This document shows, one piece after another, positions 1-7,327 of a DNA stretch of 64,000 nucleotides. Every line of letters starts with the position of its first letter. Positions within the stretch are counted from its first letter, which is position 1. This stretch comes from an uncultured Lachnospiraceae bacterium (GTDB lineage: Bacteria; Bacillota; Clostridia; Lachnospirales; Lachnospiraceae): NCBI GenBank assembly GCA_910584205.1, contig CAJUAA010000003.1, positions 1-64,000 on the forward strand, given 5' to 3'. The notes beneath the pieces are model-generated. The model searched no databases, was not told the DNA's origin, and saw only the letters and a program-made list of their open reading frames with translations. The translations under genes were made by a program, and so were the position numbers.

Positions 1-330
1 AATTATCCATCAAAACCATATGCCTCTTAAATAATCTTTTTTTATCATAATCATATCATCCATTTTTGCATAATCCACTTTTTCGACATACTTTGCCCTT
101 TAAACTGCATATTTTGCAGAAAAATAATAAAAAACAATGCTTGAAAACAAAATCTCCACTGGATAAGACTTATGACAGTCCACATTTTAACCCCAAAAAG
201 GGGTAATTCCCCGCAGCTTACTATGGAGAGTTTCATTACCATATAGCAGAGATATTTCATGCAAATCATTCAAGACTCCCGTACAAGATGGTTGCCTGAT
301 AAAATAGCAGAAAACCAAAAAATTAACGAA
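1..330. other. AT-rich stretch without a supported gene
   Basis: This left edge is visibly more AT-rich than the rest of the window. Short open frames exist on both strands, but none has a ribosome binding site, a recognisable domain or convincing codon use. It lies downstream of the PadR gene. I see no clear terminator, RNA gene or repeat in it. Confidence 0.5.
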
Positions 331-885
331 TCACTTCCCTGTATTGTCCAAGTTTGCATTACCAGCACCTTTCTTCAGCGCAGAAATCCATGTTTCGATT
401 GCCCTGGCAAGAATAAGCTGCTGCTCAAGGACTGCCATTCCGTTTTCAGGAATATCCGGCATATTTTCCTTTGCGAGAAAATTTTCTTCCAGACAGGATT
501 TTAATTGCTCGACATTGCTTTCAATATTTGCCAGACATACATTCTGTTTTTCCTGTGAGAGGCTGTCCAGATTTACGATCACGGCATTAAAATCCAGATA
601 AATGCGAATGGACTTTGCGGCAATTTCCAGCATCAGTTTTTCAAATTCCTGCTCTCCCTGCCGGGTTATGGAATAGACGGCTTTTTCCGGCATTTTTCCC
701 TCTTTCACAATGCGGCTTTTGATAAATCCTTTTTCTTCCAGCTGAAGGACTTTTTTATAAATTGAGGGAGTGCTGATTTTTACCCATTTGGATATGTTAC
801 GGTACTCAACCAGTTTTTGAATATCGTAGGCGCATAAAGATTCCCGTTTTAAAATTCCAAGTACAATTAAGTCGATTGTGGCCAT
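331..885 (-). CDS. PadR family transcriptional regulator
   Basis: This 184-residue protein is a PadR-type winged-helix repressor. The N-terminus (MATIDLIVLGILKRES) is the typical PadR helix 1; a winged helix follows to about residue 85, and a helical C-terminal dimerisation domain of the Vir_reg type runs from about residue 95 to 170. I chose the ATG at 885 because AGGAGAG lies seven bases upstream; an upstream in-frame start at 915 has no such site. The gene is divergent from the MATE transporter. The shared intergenic region carries palindromic and directly repeated TATAGTAGTATA elements over both promoters, so it probably represses itself and the pump. Ligand is unknown. Confidence 0.88.
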   Translation of the reverse strand: MATIDLIVLGILKRESLCAYDIQKLVEYRNISKWVKISTPSIYKKVLQLEEKGFIKSRIVKEGKMPEKAVYSITRQGEQEFEKLMLEIAAKSIRIYLDFNAVIVNLDSLSQEKQNVCLANIESNVEQLKSCLEENFLAKENMPDIPENGMAVLEQQLILARAIETWISALKKGAGNANLDNTGK

Positions 886-913
886 ATTTGCTCTCCTTTC
901 ATGCTTGACAGCC

Positions 914-985
914 ACTATAAATTATAGTAGTATATTTTTCGTTGCGCAATTACTGTATTTTATAGTAGTATAATAAATAGTATAC
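914..985. promoter_or_regulatory. Divergent padR/MATE promoter region with repeated operators
   Basis: A TTGCGCAA palindrome at 942-949 serves as -35 in both directions. To the left TTGCGC (949-944) is followed after 17 bases by TATAAT (926-921). To the right TTGCGC (942-947) is followed after 18 bases by TAGTAT (966-971). The 12-mer TATAGTAGTATA occurs at 923-934 and again at 961-972, so each copy covers a -10 element, and a partial copy ATAGTATAC lies at 977-985. ACTATAA-A-TTATAGT at 914-928 is an inverted repeat. Binding by the PadR protein is an inference. Confidence 0.6.
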
Positions 986-1010
986 TTAAATGAAAGCGAG
1001 AAAAAACAAA

Positions 1011-2387
1011 ATGAACGAGCAAAGCAGGAAAATGGAACTTCTGGGAACTGTGCCAATACCAAAGGCTCTTCTGGCGCTGGGACTGCCAACCATGATTGGT
1101 ATGCTGATTAACGCACTTTATAATCTGGCAGATACTTACTTTGTCGGTGGATTAGGTACGGATCAGATGGGAGCGGTTACGGTAGCTTTTCCTTTAGGGC
1201 AGATTGTTGTCGGCCTGGGGCTGCTTTTCGGGAACGGGGCGGCGGCATATCTTTCCAGGCTGTTGGGGCAAGGGGATAAAGATACCGCTGATCAGGCAGC
1301 CAGTACGGCTTTATACAGCAGCGTATTGATTGGGGCGATTGTTATTACAGGCTCTGTCATATTTCTGAAACCCATCTTAAATCAGACAGGCGCACTGGAA
1401 AGCGTTATGCCTTATGCGATTACCTATACCGGCATCTACATCACGTTTTCCATTTTTAATGTTTTCAATGTCACCATGAATAATATCGTGTCCAGTGAGG
1501 GAGCCGCAAAGACGGCCATGTGTGCGTTGATGGCCGGCGCTGTCCTGAATGTGATCTTAGACCCCGTTTTTATCTATGTCCTGAATCTTGGAGTTGCCGG
1601 CGCGGCCATTGCCACCGCCATTTCTCAGGTGATTTCCGCGGTGGTTTATCTGTGCTATATCTTCCGGAAAAAGAGCATATTCCATTTTCGTATGAAAGAC
1701 TGTTGTTTTTCAAAGGAAATCATGTCTGAAATTTTGAAAATAGGGATTCCCACCTTACTCTTTCAGGTTCTGACCAGTATGTCCATCAGCATGATAAACA
1801 ATGGGGCAAAAGAATATGGCGGCTCTGCCCTTGCCGCCATGGGTCCGCTTACAAAGATTATGTCTATGGGGACTTTGATTGTCTTCGGTTTCCTGAAAGG
1901 ATTTCAGCCAATCGCCGGATTCAGCTACGGAGCAAAAAAGTTTGACCGCCTGTATGAAGCGATGAAAACCTCTGTTCTGTGGTCAACCATATTCTGTGTG
2001 GTTTTTGGTTTGACAGCCGCTGTATTCCCATCACAGATTATGGCATTATTTACAAAAGGAGATATGGAAATGATTCGGATTGGTGCAGCGGCGTTACGGG
2101 CAAATGGTCTGTCATTTATCCTTTTTGGATTTTATACGGTGTACTCCTTCCTGTTTCTTGTAATGGGAAAGGCGAAAGAGGGCTGCTTTCTCGGCGCCTG
2201 CCGACAGGGGATCTGTTTTGTGCCGGTGATCTGGTTCCTGCCGGGGATTTCAGGATTAAACGGTGTCATTTACGCCCAGCCGGTTGCTGATGTTTCGGCC
2301 GCCATTATCACTGTTTTTATGGCTTTGAATCTTCATAAAAAACTGTCCGTTGAAGAGGCCCAGGCCATGCAGAACACAGGTCTTTGA
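1011..2387 (+). CDS. MATE family multidrug/sodium efflux transporter
   Basis: This is a polytopic membrane protein of about 458 residues with roughly twelve hydrophobic segments in two halves. It has the N-terminal MATE signature (ALGLPTMIGMLINALYN, then DTYFVGGLG) and the second-half signature GIPTLLFQVLTSMSISMINN. MATE proteins export cationic drugs or metabolites in exchange for Na+ or H+. The start is uncertain: ATGs lie at 990, 1011 and 1032, none with a good Shine-Dalgarno, and the predicted transcription start is only about 10-30 bases upstream. I prefer 1011 because MNEQSRKMELLGTVPIPKALL resembles family N-termini. It is probably repressed by the divergent PadR protein and induced by its substrate. 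Confidence 0.9.
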   Translation: MNEQSRKMELLGTVPIPKALLALGLPTMIGMLINALYNLADTYFVGGLGTDQMGAVTVAFPLGQIVVGLGLLFGNGAAAYLSRLLGQGDKDTADQAASTALYSSVLIGAIVITGSVIFLKPILNQTGALESVMPYAITYTGIYITFSIFNVFNVTMNNIVSSEGAAKTAMCALMAGAVLNVILDPVFIYVLNLGVAGAAIATAISQVISAVVYLCYIFRKKSIFHFRMKDCCFSKEIMSEILKIGIPTLLFQVLTSMSISMINNGAKEYGGSALAAMGPLTKIMSMGTLIVFGFLKGFQPIAGFSYGAKKFDRLYEAMKTSVLWSTIFCVVFGLTAAVFPSQIMALFTKGDMEMIRIGAAALRANGLSFILFGFYTVYSFLFLVMGKAKEGCFLGACRQGICFVPVIWFLPGISGLNGVIYAQPVADVSAAIITVFMALNLHKKLSVEEAQAMQNTGL

Positions 2388-2403
2388 AAAACAGCGATAC
2401 TGA

Positions 2404-2432
2404 TTGATGAACCAGTGCTTTTTGTATATAAT
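2404..2432 (+). promoter_or_regulatory. Sigma-A-type promoter for the ArsC/Spx-like gene
   Basis: TTGATG at 2404-2409 is separated by 17 bases from a perfect TATAAT at 2427-2432. The start codon at 2467 lies about 28 bases downstream of the expected transcription start. Confidence 0.6.
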
Positions 2433-2466
2433 GAAAAATAAAACACAACCAGTTGGAGAAAGCATT

Positions 2467-2811
2467 ATGAACATTCAGATCTTCGGCACGAAAAAGTGCT
2501 TTGATACGAAAAAAGCCATGCGTTATTTTAAAGAACGGAATATCCCGTTTCAGTTCATTGACATGAAGGAAAAGGGAATGAGCAAAGGGGAATACACGAA
2601 AGTAAAGCAGGCCGCCGGCGGACTGAATGCCCTGCTGGATCCCAAATGCCGGGATCAGGATACACTGGCCCTGGTCCGCTGCCTGACAGACGCGGAAAAG
2701 GACGAAAAGGTGCTGGAAAACCAGCAGATCCTGAAGACGCCGATTGTGAGAAACGGGCCGAAAGCAACGGTTGGATATCAGCCGGATATATGGAAAGCGT
2801 GGCAGCAATAG
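2467..2811 (+). CDS. ArsC/Spx-family thioredoxin-fold protein
   Basis: This 114-residue protein belongs to the ArsC/Spx/YffB thioredoxin-fold family. It starts with MNIQIFGTKKCFDTKKAMRY, where the lone cysteine at residue 10 takes the place of the CxxC or CxS motif. The family's conserved LLRTPIVR-type strand appears as ILKTPIVRNG near residue 95. Family members are arsenate reductases, glutaredoxin-like reductases or the transcription factor Spx; a single Cys with a TKKCFDTKKA context fits the YffB/ArsC-like group better than Spx, which has CxxC. GGAG lies upstream of the ATG at 2467. It appears monocistronic, with its own promoter. Confidence 0.85.
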   Translation: MNIQIFGTKKCFDTKKAMRYFKERNIPFQFIDMKEKGMSKGEYTKVKQAAGGLNALLDPKCRDQDTLALVRCLTDAEKDEKVLENQQILKTPIVRNGPKATVGYQPDIWKAWQQ

Positions 2812-2960
2812 ATTGCTGACTTCGCCGGCAAACCTGCTGCCATGATCATGCCGCCCTTTTTCCATATCTTCGCATGCAGCAGAAACATAAAACAAATGCC
2901 GTTTCAAACGCGGAAAACGACGCGTGGGAAATGGATGGGAAATGGATTTTCAAATATGCG

Positions 2961-2988
2961 TGCACAATCTCTCTCCAGATGGTATAAT
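2961..2988 (+). promoter_or_regulatory. Possible promoter for the GH13 gene
   Basis: TATAAT at 2983-2988 is preceded after 16 bases by a weak -35, TGCACA (2961-2966). A GGAGG ribosome site at 3011-3015 and the ATG at 3025 follow. Confidence 0.4.
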
Positions 2989-3024
2989 AAAACAGCTACA
3001 ACATCATTTTGGAGGTACACATCA

Positions 3025-5034
3025 ATGGCATGGTATGACGAAGCTGTATTTTATCACATCTATCCGCTGGGGCTTACAGGAGCGCCGAAGCAGAATTCTT
3101 ACGGAGCGCCGGAGCACCGGCTCAATACACTGCTTCCATGGATATCCCATATAAAAAAAATCGGCTGCAGCGCACTCTATATCGGTCCCCTCTTTGAGTC
3201 CGTGGGACACGGCTACGAGACGACTGATTATAAGAAGCTGGACAGCCGTCTGGGCACCAATGAAGACCTGGCCGCTTTCGTGGCAGAATGCCACCGGCAG
3301 GGCATCCGGGTCGTACTGGACGGCGTATTCAATCACACCGGACGGGACTTCTTCGCATTTCAGGACCTGAAGCAGAACCGGGAGCACTCCGCCTATAAGG
3401 ACTGGTACTGCAATGTGAATTTCTGGGGAAATAATGAATACAACGATGGATTTTCCTATGAAAACTGGGGCGGACACAACCTGCTGGTAAAATTAAACCA
3501 GCACAATCCGGCTGTCAGAGATTATATCTGTGACGTCATCCGTTTCTGGGTCAGCGAATTTGATATCGACGGAATCCGGCTGGACGCCGCCGACGTCCTG
3601 GATTTTGAATATATGAAAGCGCTCCGGCGGACTGCCAACGAGGTAAAGCCGGACTTCTGGCTCATGGGAGAGGTGATCCACGGAGACTATACCCGCTGGG
3701 TCAATGAAGGGACTCTGCACTGCGTCACCAACTATACCCTGCACAAGGCGCTTTATTCCGGCCACAACGACCACAATTATTTTGAAATCGCCCACACGGT
3801 AAAAAGACTGTACGAGATGGGAGGCAACCGCATCGACGGCCTTCGGCTCTATAATTTCACGGACAACCATGATGTGGAGCGAATCCATACAAAACTCAAT
3901 AACAAGGAACATTTTACACCGGTGCACATCCTGCTCTACACGCTTCCCGGCGTGCCTTCCATCTATTATGGCTCCGAATTCGGCATCGAGGGAAAGAAAG
4001 AGCGCTTCTCCGACGATTCTCTGCGTCCTGCGCTCTCGCTGTCCGATTATGCGGACGCAGAAGAGAAGAATCCCTGCACCCGGCTGATCGCGGCTCTGGG
4101 CACGATCAGGCAAAGCACCGCCGCCCTGTCCTACGGCGATTACAGAGAACTGCTTCTGACCAACCGGCAGTATGCATTCTCCAGAAATCACAACGGCGTG
4201 TCGGTGGTCGTCACCGTCAACAACGACGACAGCGATTATGTCATGACCCTTCCTGCTGGAAATGCTGCGCAGTACAGAGGCGCCCTGTCCGGAGAAAGAG
4301 TGTCCGTGTGCAACGGACAGATTGTTGTCAATGTAAAGAGGAACTCCGGGGATATCTGGCTGCCGGTCCCGGAAGGGGCAGAAGAAGCGCCTGAAAAACA
4401 GCCGCAGGAATCTGTCCGGAAGGAAACGGCAAAAATGGACGAAACGCCGAAAGCTGTTGAAGTTCCAAAAGCTGACGAAACGCCGAAAGCCGTCGAAACG
4501 CCGAAAGCTGTTGAAGTTCCAAATGCCGACGAAACGCCAAAAGCTGACGAGGCTCCGAAAGCTGTTGAAGCACGGAAAACCCCGGCAGCTGCAAAAGAAA
4601 ATCCTCCTGTAAAGAAGTTAAAGAAGTCGAAATTCGACGATGAATACTGGTGGAAGGTTCCGGAAACGGATGAATCCGATGCGGCTTCGGACGAAACACC
4701 GGCGGCAGAAGCATACCCGGAAGCGAAAGCTCCGGCCAATGCTCCCGCGGCAGACACCGATGCCAAAGCTCCAACCGATGCTCCCGCAACAGACAACGAC
4801 ACCAAAACTCCGTCTGTCGCTCCCGCGGCAGACACCGATGCCAAAACTCCGTCTGTCGCTCCCGCGGCAGACGCAGACACGGAAGATTTCAAAAAAGGCC
4901 GGATCGCCGGGCTTCAGGAAGCCATTCTCGCCATTATGGAGAAAAACGGCCCCGTCACCGACCAGATGCGCAGGGACGTCATGGAAAATACCCATCATGA
5001 CTCTTTGATCCGCTGGATCAAGAGTTTCCGATAA
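3025..5034 (+). CDS. GH13 alpha-amylase-family glycosidase with repetitive C-terminal extension
   Basis: This 669-residue protein has a GH13 (beta/alpha)8 catalytic barrel over about residues 1-385. The catalytic residues are visible: nucleophile Asp187 in GIRLDAADV, acid/base Glu216 in LMGEVI, and Asp283 in FTDNHDVER. A beta-sandwich C domain follows to about residue 450. The remainder is unusual: a Lys/Glu/Pro/Ala/Asp-rich region with tandem ETPKAVE- and APAADTDAKTPS-like units, ending in a compact helical tail of about 45 residues. No signal peptide is seen, so the enzyme should be cytoplasmic and act on maltodextrins or similar alpha-glucosides. GGAGG nine bases upstream fixes the start. 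A GATase-fold gene follows 58 bases downstream, likely in the same operon. Exact substrate cannot be told. Confidence 0.9.
   Translation: MAWYDEAVFYHIYPLGLTGAPKQNSYGAPEHRLNTLLPWISHIKKIGCSALYIGPLFESVGHGYETTDYKKLDSRLGTNEDLAAFVAECHRQGIRVVLDGVFNHTGRDFFAFQDLKQNREHSAYKDWYCNVNFWGNNEYNDGFSYENWGGHNLLVKLNQHNPAVRDYICDVIRFWVSEFDIDGIRLDAADVLDFEYMKALRRTANEVKPDFWLMGEVIHGDYTRWVNEGTLHCVTNYTLHKALYSGHNDHNYFEIAHTVKRLYEMGGNRIDGLRLYNFTDNHDVERIHTKLNNKEHFTPVHILLYTLPGVPSIYYGSEFGIEGKKERFSDDSLRPALSLSDYADAEEKNPCTRLIAALGTIRQSTAALSYGDYRELLLTNRQYAFSRNHNGVSVVVTVNNDDSDYVMTLPAGNAAQYRGALSGERVSVCNGQIVVNVKRNSGDIWLPVPEGAEEAPEKQPQESVRKETAKMDETPKAVEVPKADETPKAVETPKAVEVPNADETPKADEAPKAVEARKTPAAAKENPPVKKLKKSKFDDEYWWKVPETDESDAASDETPAAEAYPEAKAPANAPAADTDAKAPTDAPATDNDTKTPSVAPAADTDAKTPSVAPAADADTEDFKKGRIAGLQEAILAIMEKNGPVTDQMRRDVMENTHHDSLIRWIKSFR
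4438..4872 (+). repeat. In-frame tandem repeats in the glycosidase tail
   Basis: From about 4438 to 4575 near-repeats encode units such as DETPKAVE, EVPKADETPKA and ETPKADEAPKA. From about 4738 to 4872 repeats encode APAADTDAK, APATDNDTK and two nearly identical APAADTDAKTPSV units. Repeats of this kind are prone to length change by slippage; the product would be a disordered charged linker. Confidence 0.75.
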
Positions 5035-5092
5035 CCGGAAATGTTCCCGACGCTGAAACGGCATATGCATTCCGGCAGGCAGGAGGACTGAC

Positions 5093-5788
5093 ATGCTCTA
5101 TCCAACCATCGGTATTCCCCGGATGGGAACCGGACTATTCCGACAATACGATCAATATCAGTACACCCGCTGCCTCCGGCGTGCCGGAGCATCCGTACAG
5201 ACACTTGCCCCGCACGCCTCCCCGGCTGCAGTGGAAAACGTGCTGGAAACATGCGACGGCTTCCTGTTCCCCGGCGGGCCGGATATCCATCCGGAACGCT
5301 ATGGACAGGATCGTCTGCCGTCCTGCCAGGAACCGGAGCCTGCCAGAGATGATTTTGAACTTTTCCTGCTGGGCGCGGCGCTGGAAGCGCAGAAACCCCT
5401 GTTTTGTATCGGACGGGGCATGCAGCTTCTGAATATCGCTTTCGGCGGCACGCTCATGCAGGATATTCATCTGAAGCAGGAATATCAGCATGCGGACCCT
5501 CTGCACCGGGCCACTGCCACCCACCCTGTGGAAATCGATCCCGACAGTTTTCTGGCGTACCTTCTGGATACGGATACACTCTCTGTCAACAGCCTGCACC
5601 ATCAGGCCGCCGATGAGATCGGGGAAGGGCTCTGGATCCCGGCAGACAGCCCGGAGGGATTTGCAGAAGCGCTGGAACTGGAAGATTATCCTTTCTGCCT
5701 TGCTGTCCAGTGGCACCCGGAATATATGGCGGGACGGACCCCCTCACAGCAGCGCCTGTTCCAGGCTCTGGTGGATGCCTGCCGGTAA
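5093..5788 (+). CDS. Class I GATase-fold hydrolase (PuuD/peptidase C26-like) with altered nucleophile motif
   Basis: This 231-residue protein matches the gamma-glutamyl-GABA hydrolase (PuuD-like) branch of class I glutamine amidotransferases. It has FPGGPDIHPERYG near residue 60, SLHHQA near residue 165 and QWHPEY, with His208 and Glu210 of the triad in place. The nucleophile elbow is odd. The family has G-I-C-R-G-M-Q, but here it reads C-I-G-R-G-M-Q: residue 107, where the catalytic cysteine belongs, is glycine, and a cysteine sits two positions earlier at 105. The protein may be catalytically dead, may use a displaced cysteine, or may have a different role. AGGAGG seven bases upstream sets the start. 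It probably shares a transcript with the glycosidase. Confidence 0.82.
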   Translation: MLYPTIGIPRMGTGLFRQYDQYQYTRCLRRAGASVQTLAPHASPAAVENVLETCDGFLFPGGPDIHPERYGQDRLPSCQEPEPARDDFELFLLGAALEAQKPLFCIGRGMQLLNIAFGGTLMQDIHLKQEYQHADPLHRATATHPVEIDPDSFLAYLLDTDTLSVNSLHHQAADEIGEGLWIPADSPEGFAEALELEDYPFCLAVQWHPEYMAGRTPSQQRLFQALVDACR

Positions 5789-5857
5789 AATGCCTCCGGA
5801 AAGATCACGTTTGTCCGCTTTCGGCAGAAATGCACAGTCTGGGCGGACGCCTGCAGG

Positions 5858-6784
5858 TCAGACGTTTCCGCAGGGTCCCCCTGTTTCTTCCCTTTTCATG
5901 GCCCGGTATTCCGAGGGCGTGCAGCCCATGACCTTTTTGAATGTCTTACTGAAATAACTGCTTCCTGAAAAGCCGCAGGCATATGCGATCTCCGTAACCG
6001 GCCGGCCGGTCCGCTGGAGTTCTCCCGCCGCTTTTCGGATCCGGTACTCCGTCAGATAGGTAAACGGCGTTGTACCCAGATTCTGTGAAAAGCACCGCAG
6101 GCATTCCCGTTCACTGATGCTGGCGGCATCCGCAATCTCCTTCAGCAGGACCCGCTCTCCATAATGCTTCTGTATATACAACAGCATTTTTTTAATCCGT
6201 TCCTCCCCGTGATTCCATACGGCCCTGCGTGTCTCCACCATATCTTTTATTTCCTGATACAGTAGAAACCACGCGGAAGACAGTTCATTTCTCACCGTAA
6301 ATTCATATCCCAAAGCTTCCCTGTCCGCCGCGTCATAGGAACGGCGGACATGCTCCAGTATGGCTCTCTGGTCCGGGCTGGCAGGACACAGGCGGACCGC
6401 CTCCACCTCCTGGCACTCCAGTACCGGATCGATATATTTCTGCTCATATATGCTTTTGTGAAACCCGGAGAGAAGCCGGATGTCCAGGATCTGGTTCAGC
6501 GTGATTACCGGAAGCCCCGGCAGCGGTTCCTGATAATGGAGCCGGTTGGAATTGATAAAAGCGCCCTCTCCTGCGGCGAGAAGATGGCACTTGTTGTTGG
6601 TGGACAGACGGAGGCTTCCCTGAAGCACCCACAGAAATTCCACATCAGGATGCCAGTGCCAGGGAACGCAGCGTCCCGGATACCGATCCATCTCCACATA
6701 GCATGCCAGATGCGGAAACGCATCGGCCGTCTTCGGAAGCCGTTCTTCCAGATCTTCATTCAACATCAGGGATGTTATCATCAT
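5858..6784 (-). CDS. AraC family transcriptional regulator with N-terminal cupin
   Basis: This 308-residue regulator has an N-terminal cupin-type sensor (PWHWHPDVEFLWVLQGSL near residue 40) and a C-terminal pair of AraC helix-turn-helix motifs over about residues 195-295. The second HTH is typical: ITEIAYACGFSGSSYFSKTFKK, close to the family consensus, followed by GCTPSEYR. GAGGAGG lies upstream of the ATG at 6784. It is divergent from a small conserved gene and convergent with the GATase-fold gene. AraC proteins with this layout usually activate sugar-utilisation genes in response to a ligand bound by the cupin; its targets are not identifiable here. Confidence 0.9.
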   Translation of the reverse strand: MMITSLMLNEDLEERLPKTADAFPHLACYVEMDRYPGRCVPWHWHPDVEFLWVLQGSLRLSTNNKCHLLAAGEGAFINSNRLHYQEPLPGLPVITLNQILDIRLLSGFHKSIYEQKYIDPVLECQEVEAVRLCPASPDQRAILEHVRRSYDAADREALGYEFTVRNELSSAWFLLYQEIKDMVETRRAVWNHGEERIKKMLLYIQKHYGERVLLKEIADAASISERECLRCFSQNLGTTPFTYLTEYRIRKAAGELQRTGRPVTEIAYACGFSGSSYFSKTFKKVMGCTPSEYRAMKREETGGPCGNV

Positions 6785-6841
6785 ATGGCCATCCTCCTCT
6801 CGTTTTTGGCTGGATTGTTATAAATATTGTCCTTATATAGA

Positions 6842-6870
6842 CTGTAACCGCTCTGTTTTATCGTTATAAT
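6842..6870 (+). promoter_or_regulatory. Possible promoter for the small conserved gene
   Basis: A perfect TATAAT at 6865-6870 is preceded, 17 bases away, by a poor -35 (CTGTAA, 6842-6847). The weak -35 suggests activation, perhaps by the divergent AraC protein, but no repeat can be assigned to it. Confidence 0.35.
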
Positions 6871-6954
6871 TATATCATCAAAAGGAACAGACAACAACCG
6901 TTTTCCAGATGACGTCTCCTGAAAACAGGAGCAAAAAAGAAAAGGAGGAGCTGT

Positions 6955-7203
6955 ATGAAAATCTATAACATCCAGAACGGAAAAGAATTTTTTGAAAAAA
7001 TCGCCGCATGTGAAGGCACGGTGGAACTGGTAAATGAAAAGGGCGAGCGCCTGCAGCTTACCCAGGGCCATGCGGTCCCGTCCGCTCTGCCCATGACTTA
7101 TTTTGAAGGTGCGATACGCGAAATGGAACTGTTTTTTCAGAATCAGAACGACTGTTCCAGAATCCTTCATTATCTGATGAACAAACGGCACCTGGCCGCA
7201 TAA
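6955..7203 (+). CDS. Small conserved protein of unknown function
   Basis: This gene encodes 82 residues with no signal peptide or membrane segment. The N-terminal half looks like a small alpha/beta fold (MKIYNIQNGKEFFEKIAACEG), followed by a helical C-terminus ending in HYLMNKRHLAA. An excellent AAAGGAGGAG ribosome site precedes the ATG. It stands alone, divergent from the AraC regulator, and is followed by a hairpin. I do not recognise a family with a known function. Confidence 0.7.
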   Translation: MKIYNIQNGKEFFEKIAACEGTVELVNEKGERLQLTQGHAVPSALPMTYFEGAIREMELFFQNQNDCSRILHYLMNKRHLAA

Positions 7204-7269
7204 TTTCCTCTGCTCCCAACAATAGACCGCAGGTTTCACAGGCAAACCAGCGGCCATGAACAAAAAGAG

Positions 7270-7305
7270 CCGCTGTACGGACAGCACAGCCTGTCTGTAC
7301 AACGG
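7270..7305. terminator. Hairpin between convergent genes, likely terminator
   Basis: A stem of 15 bases with two mismatches or wobble pairs (CCGCTGTACGGACAG against CTGTCTGTACAACGG) closes a CACAGC loop. It lies between the end of the small plus-strand gene and the end of the TIR-LRR gene. It has short T runs on both outer flanks, so it may work in both directions. Confidence 0.55.
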
Positions 7306-7327
7306 TTTCTTATAGTTCTGTTCTCAC

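Noticed and set aside
51..269. A 72-codon minus-strand frame at the left edge
   Set aside because: AT-rich, no ribosome site, no domain and hydrophobic by composition only.
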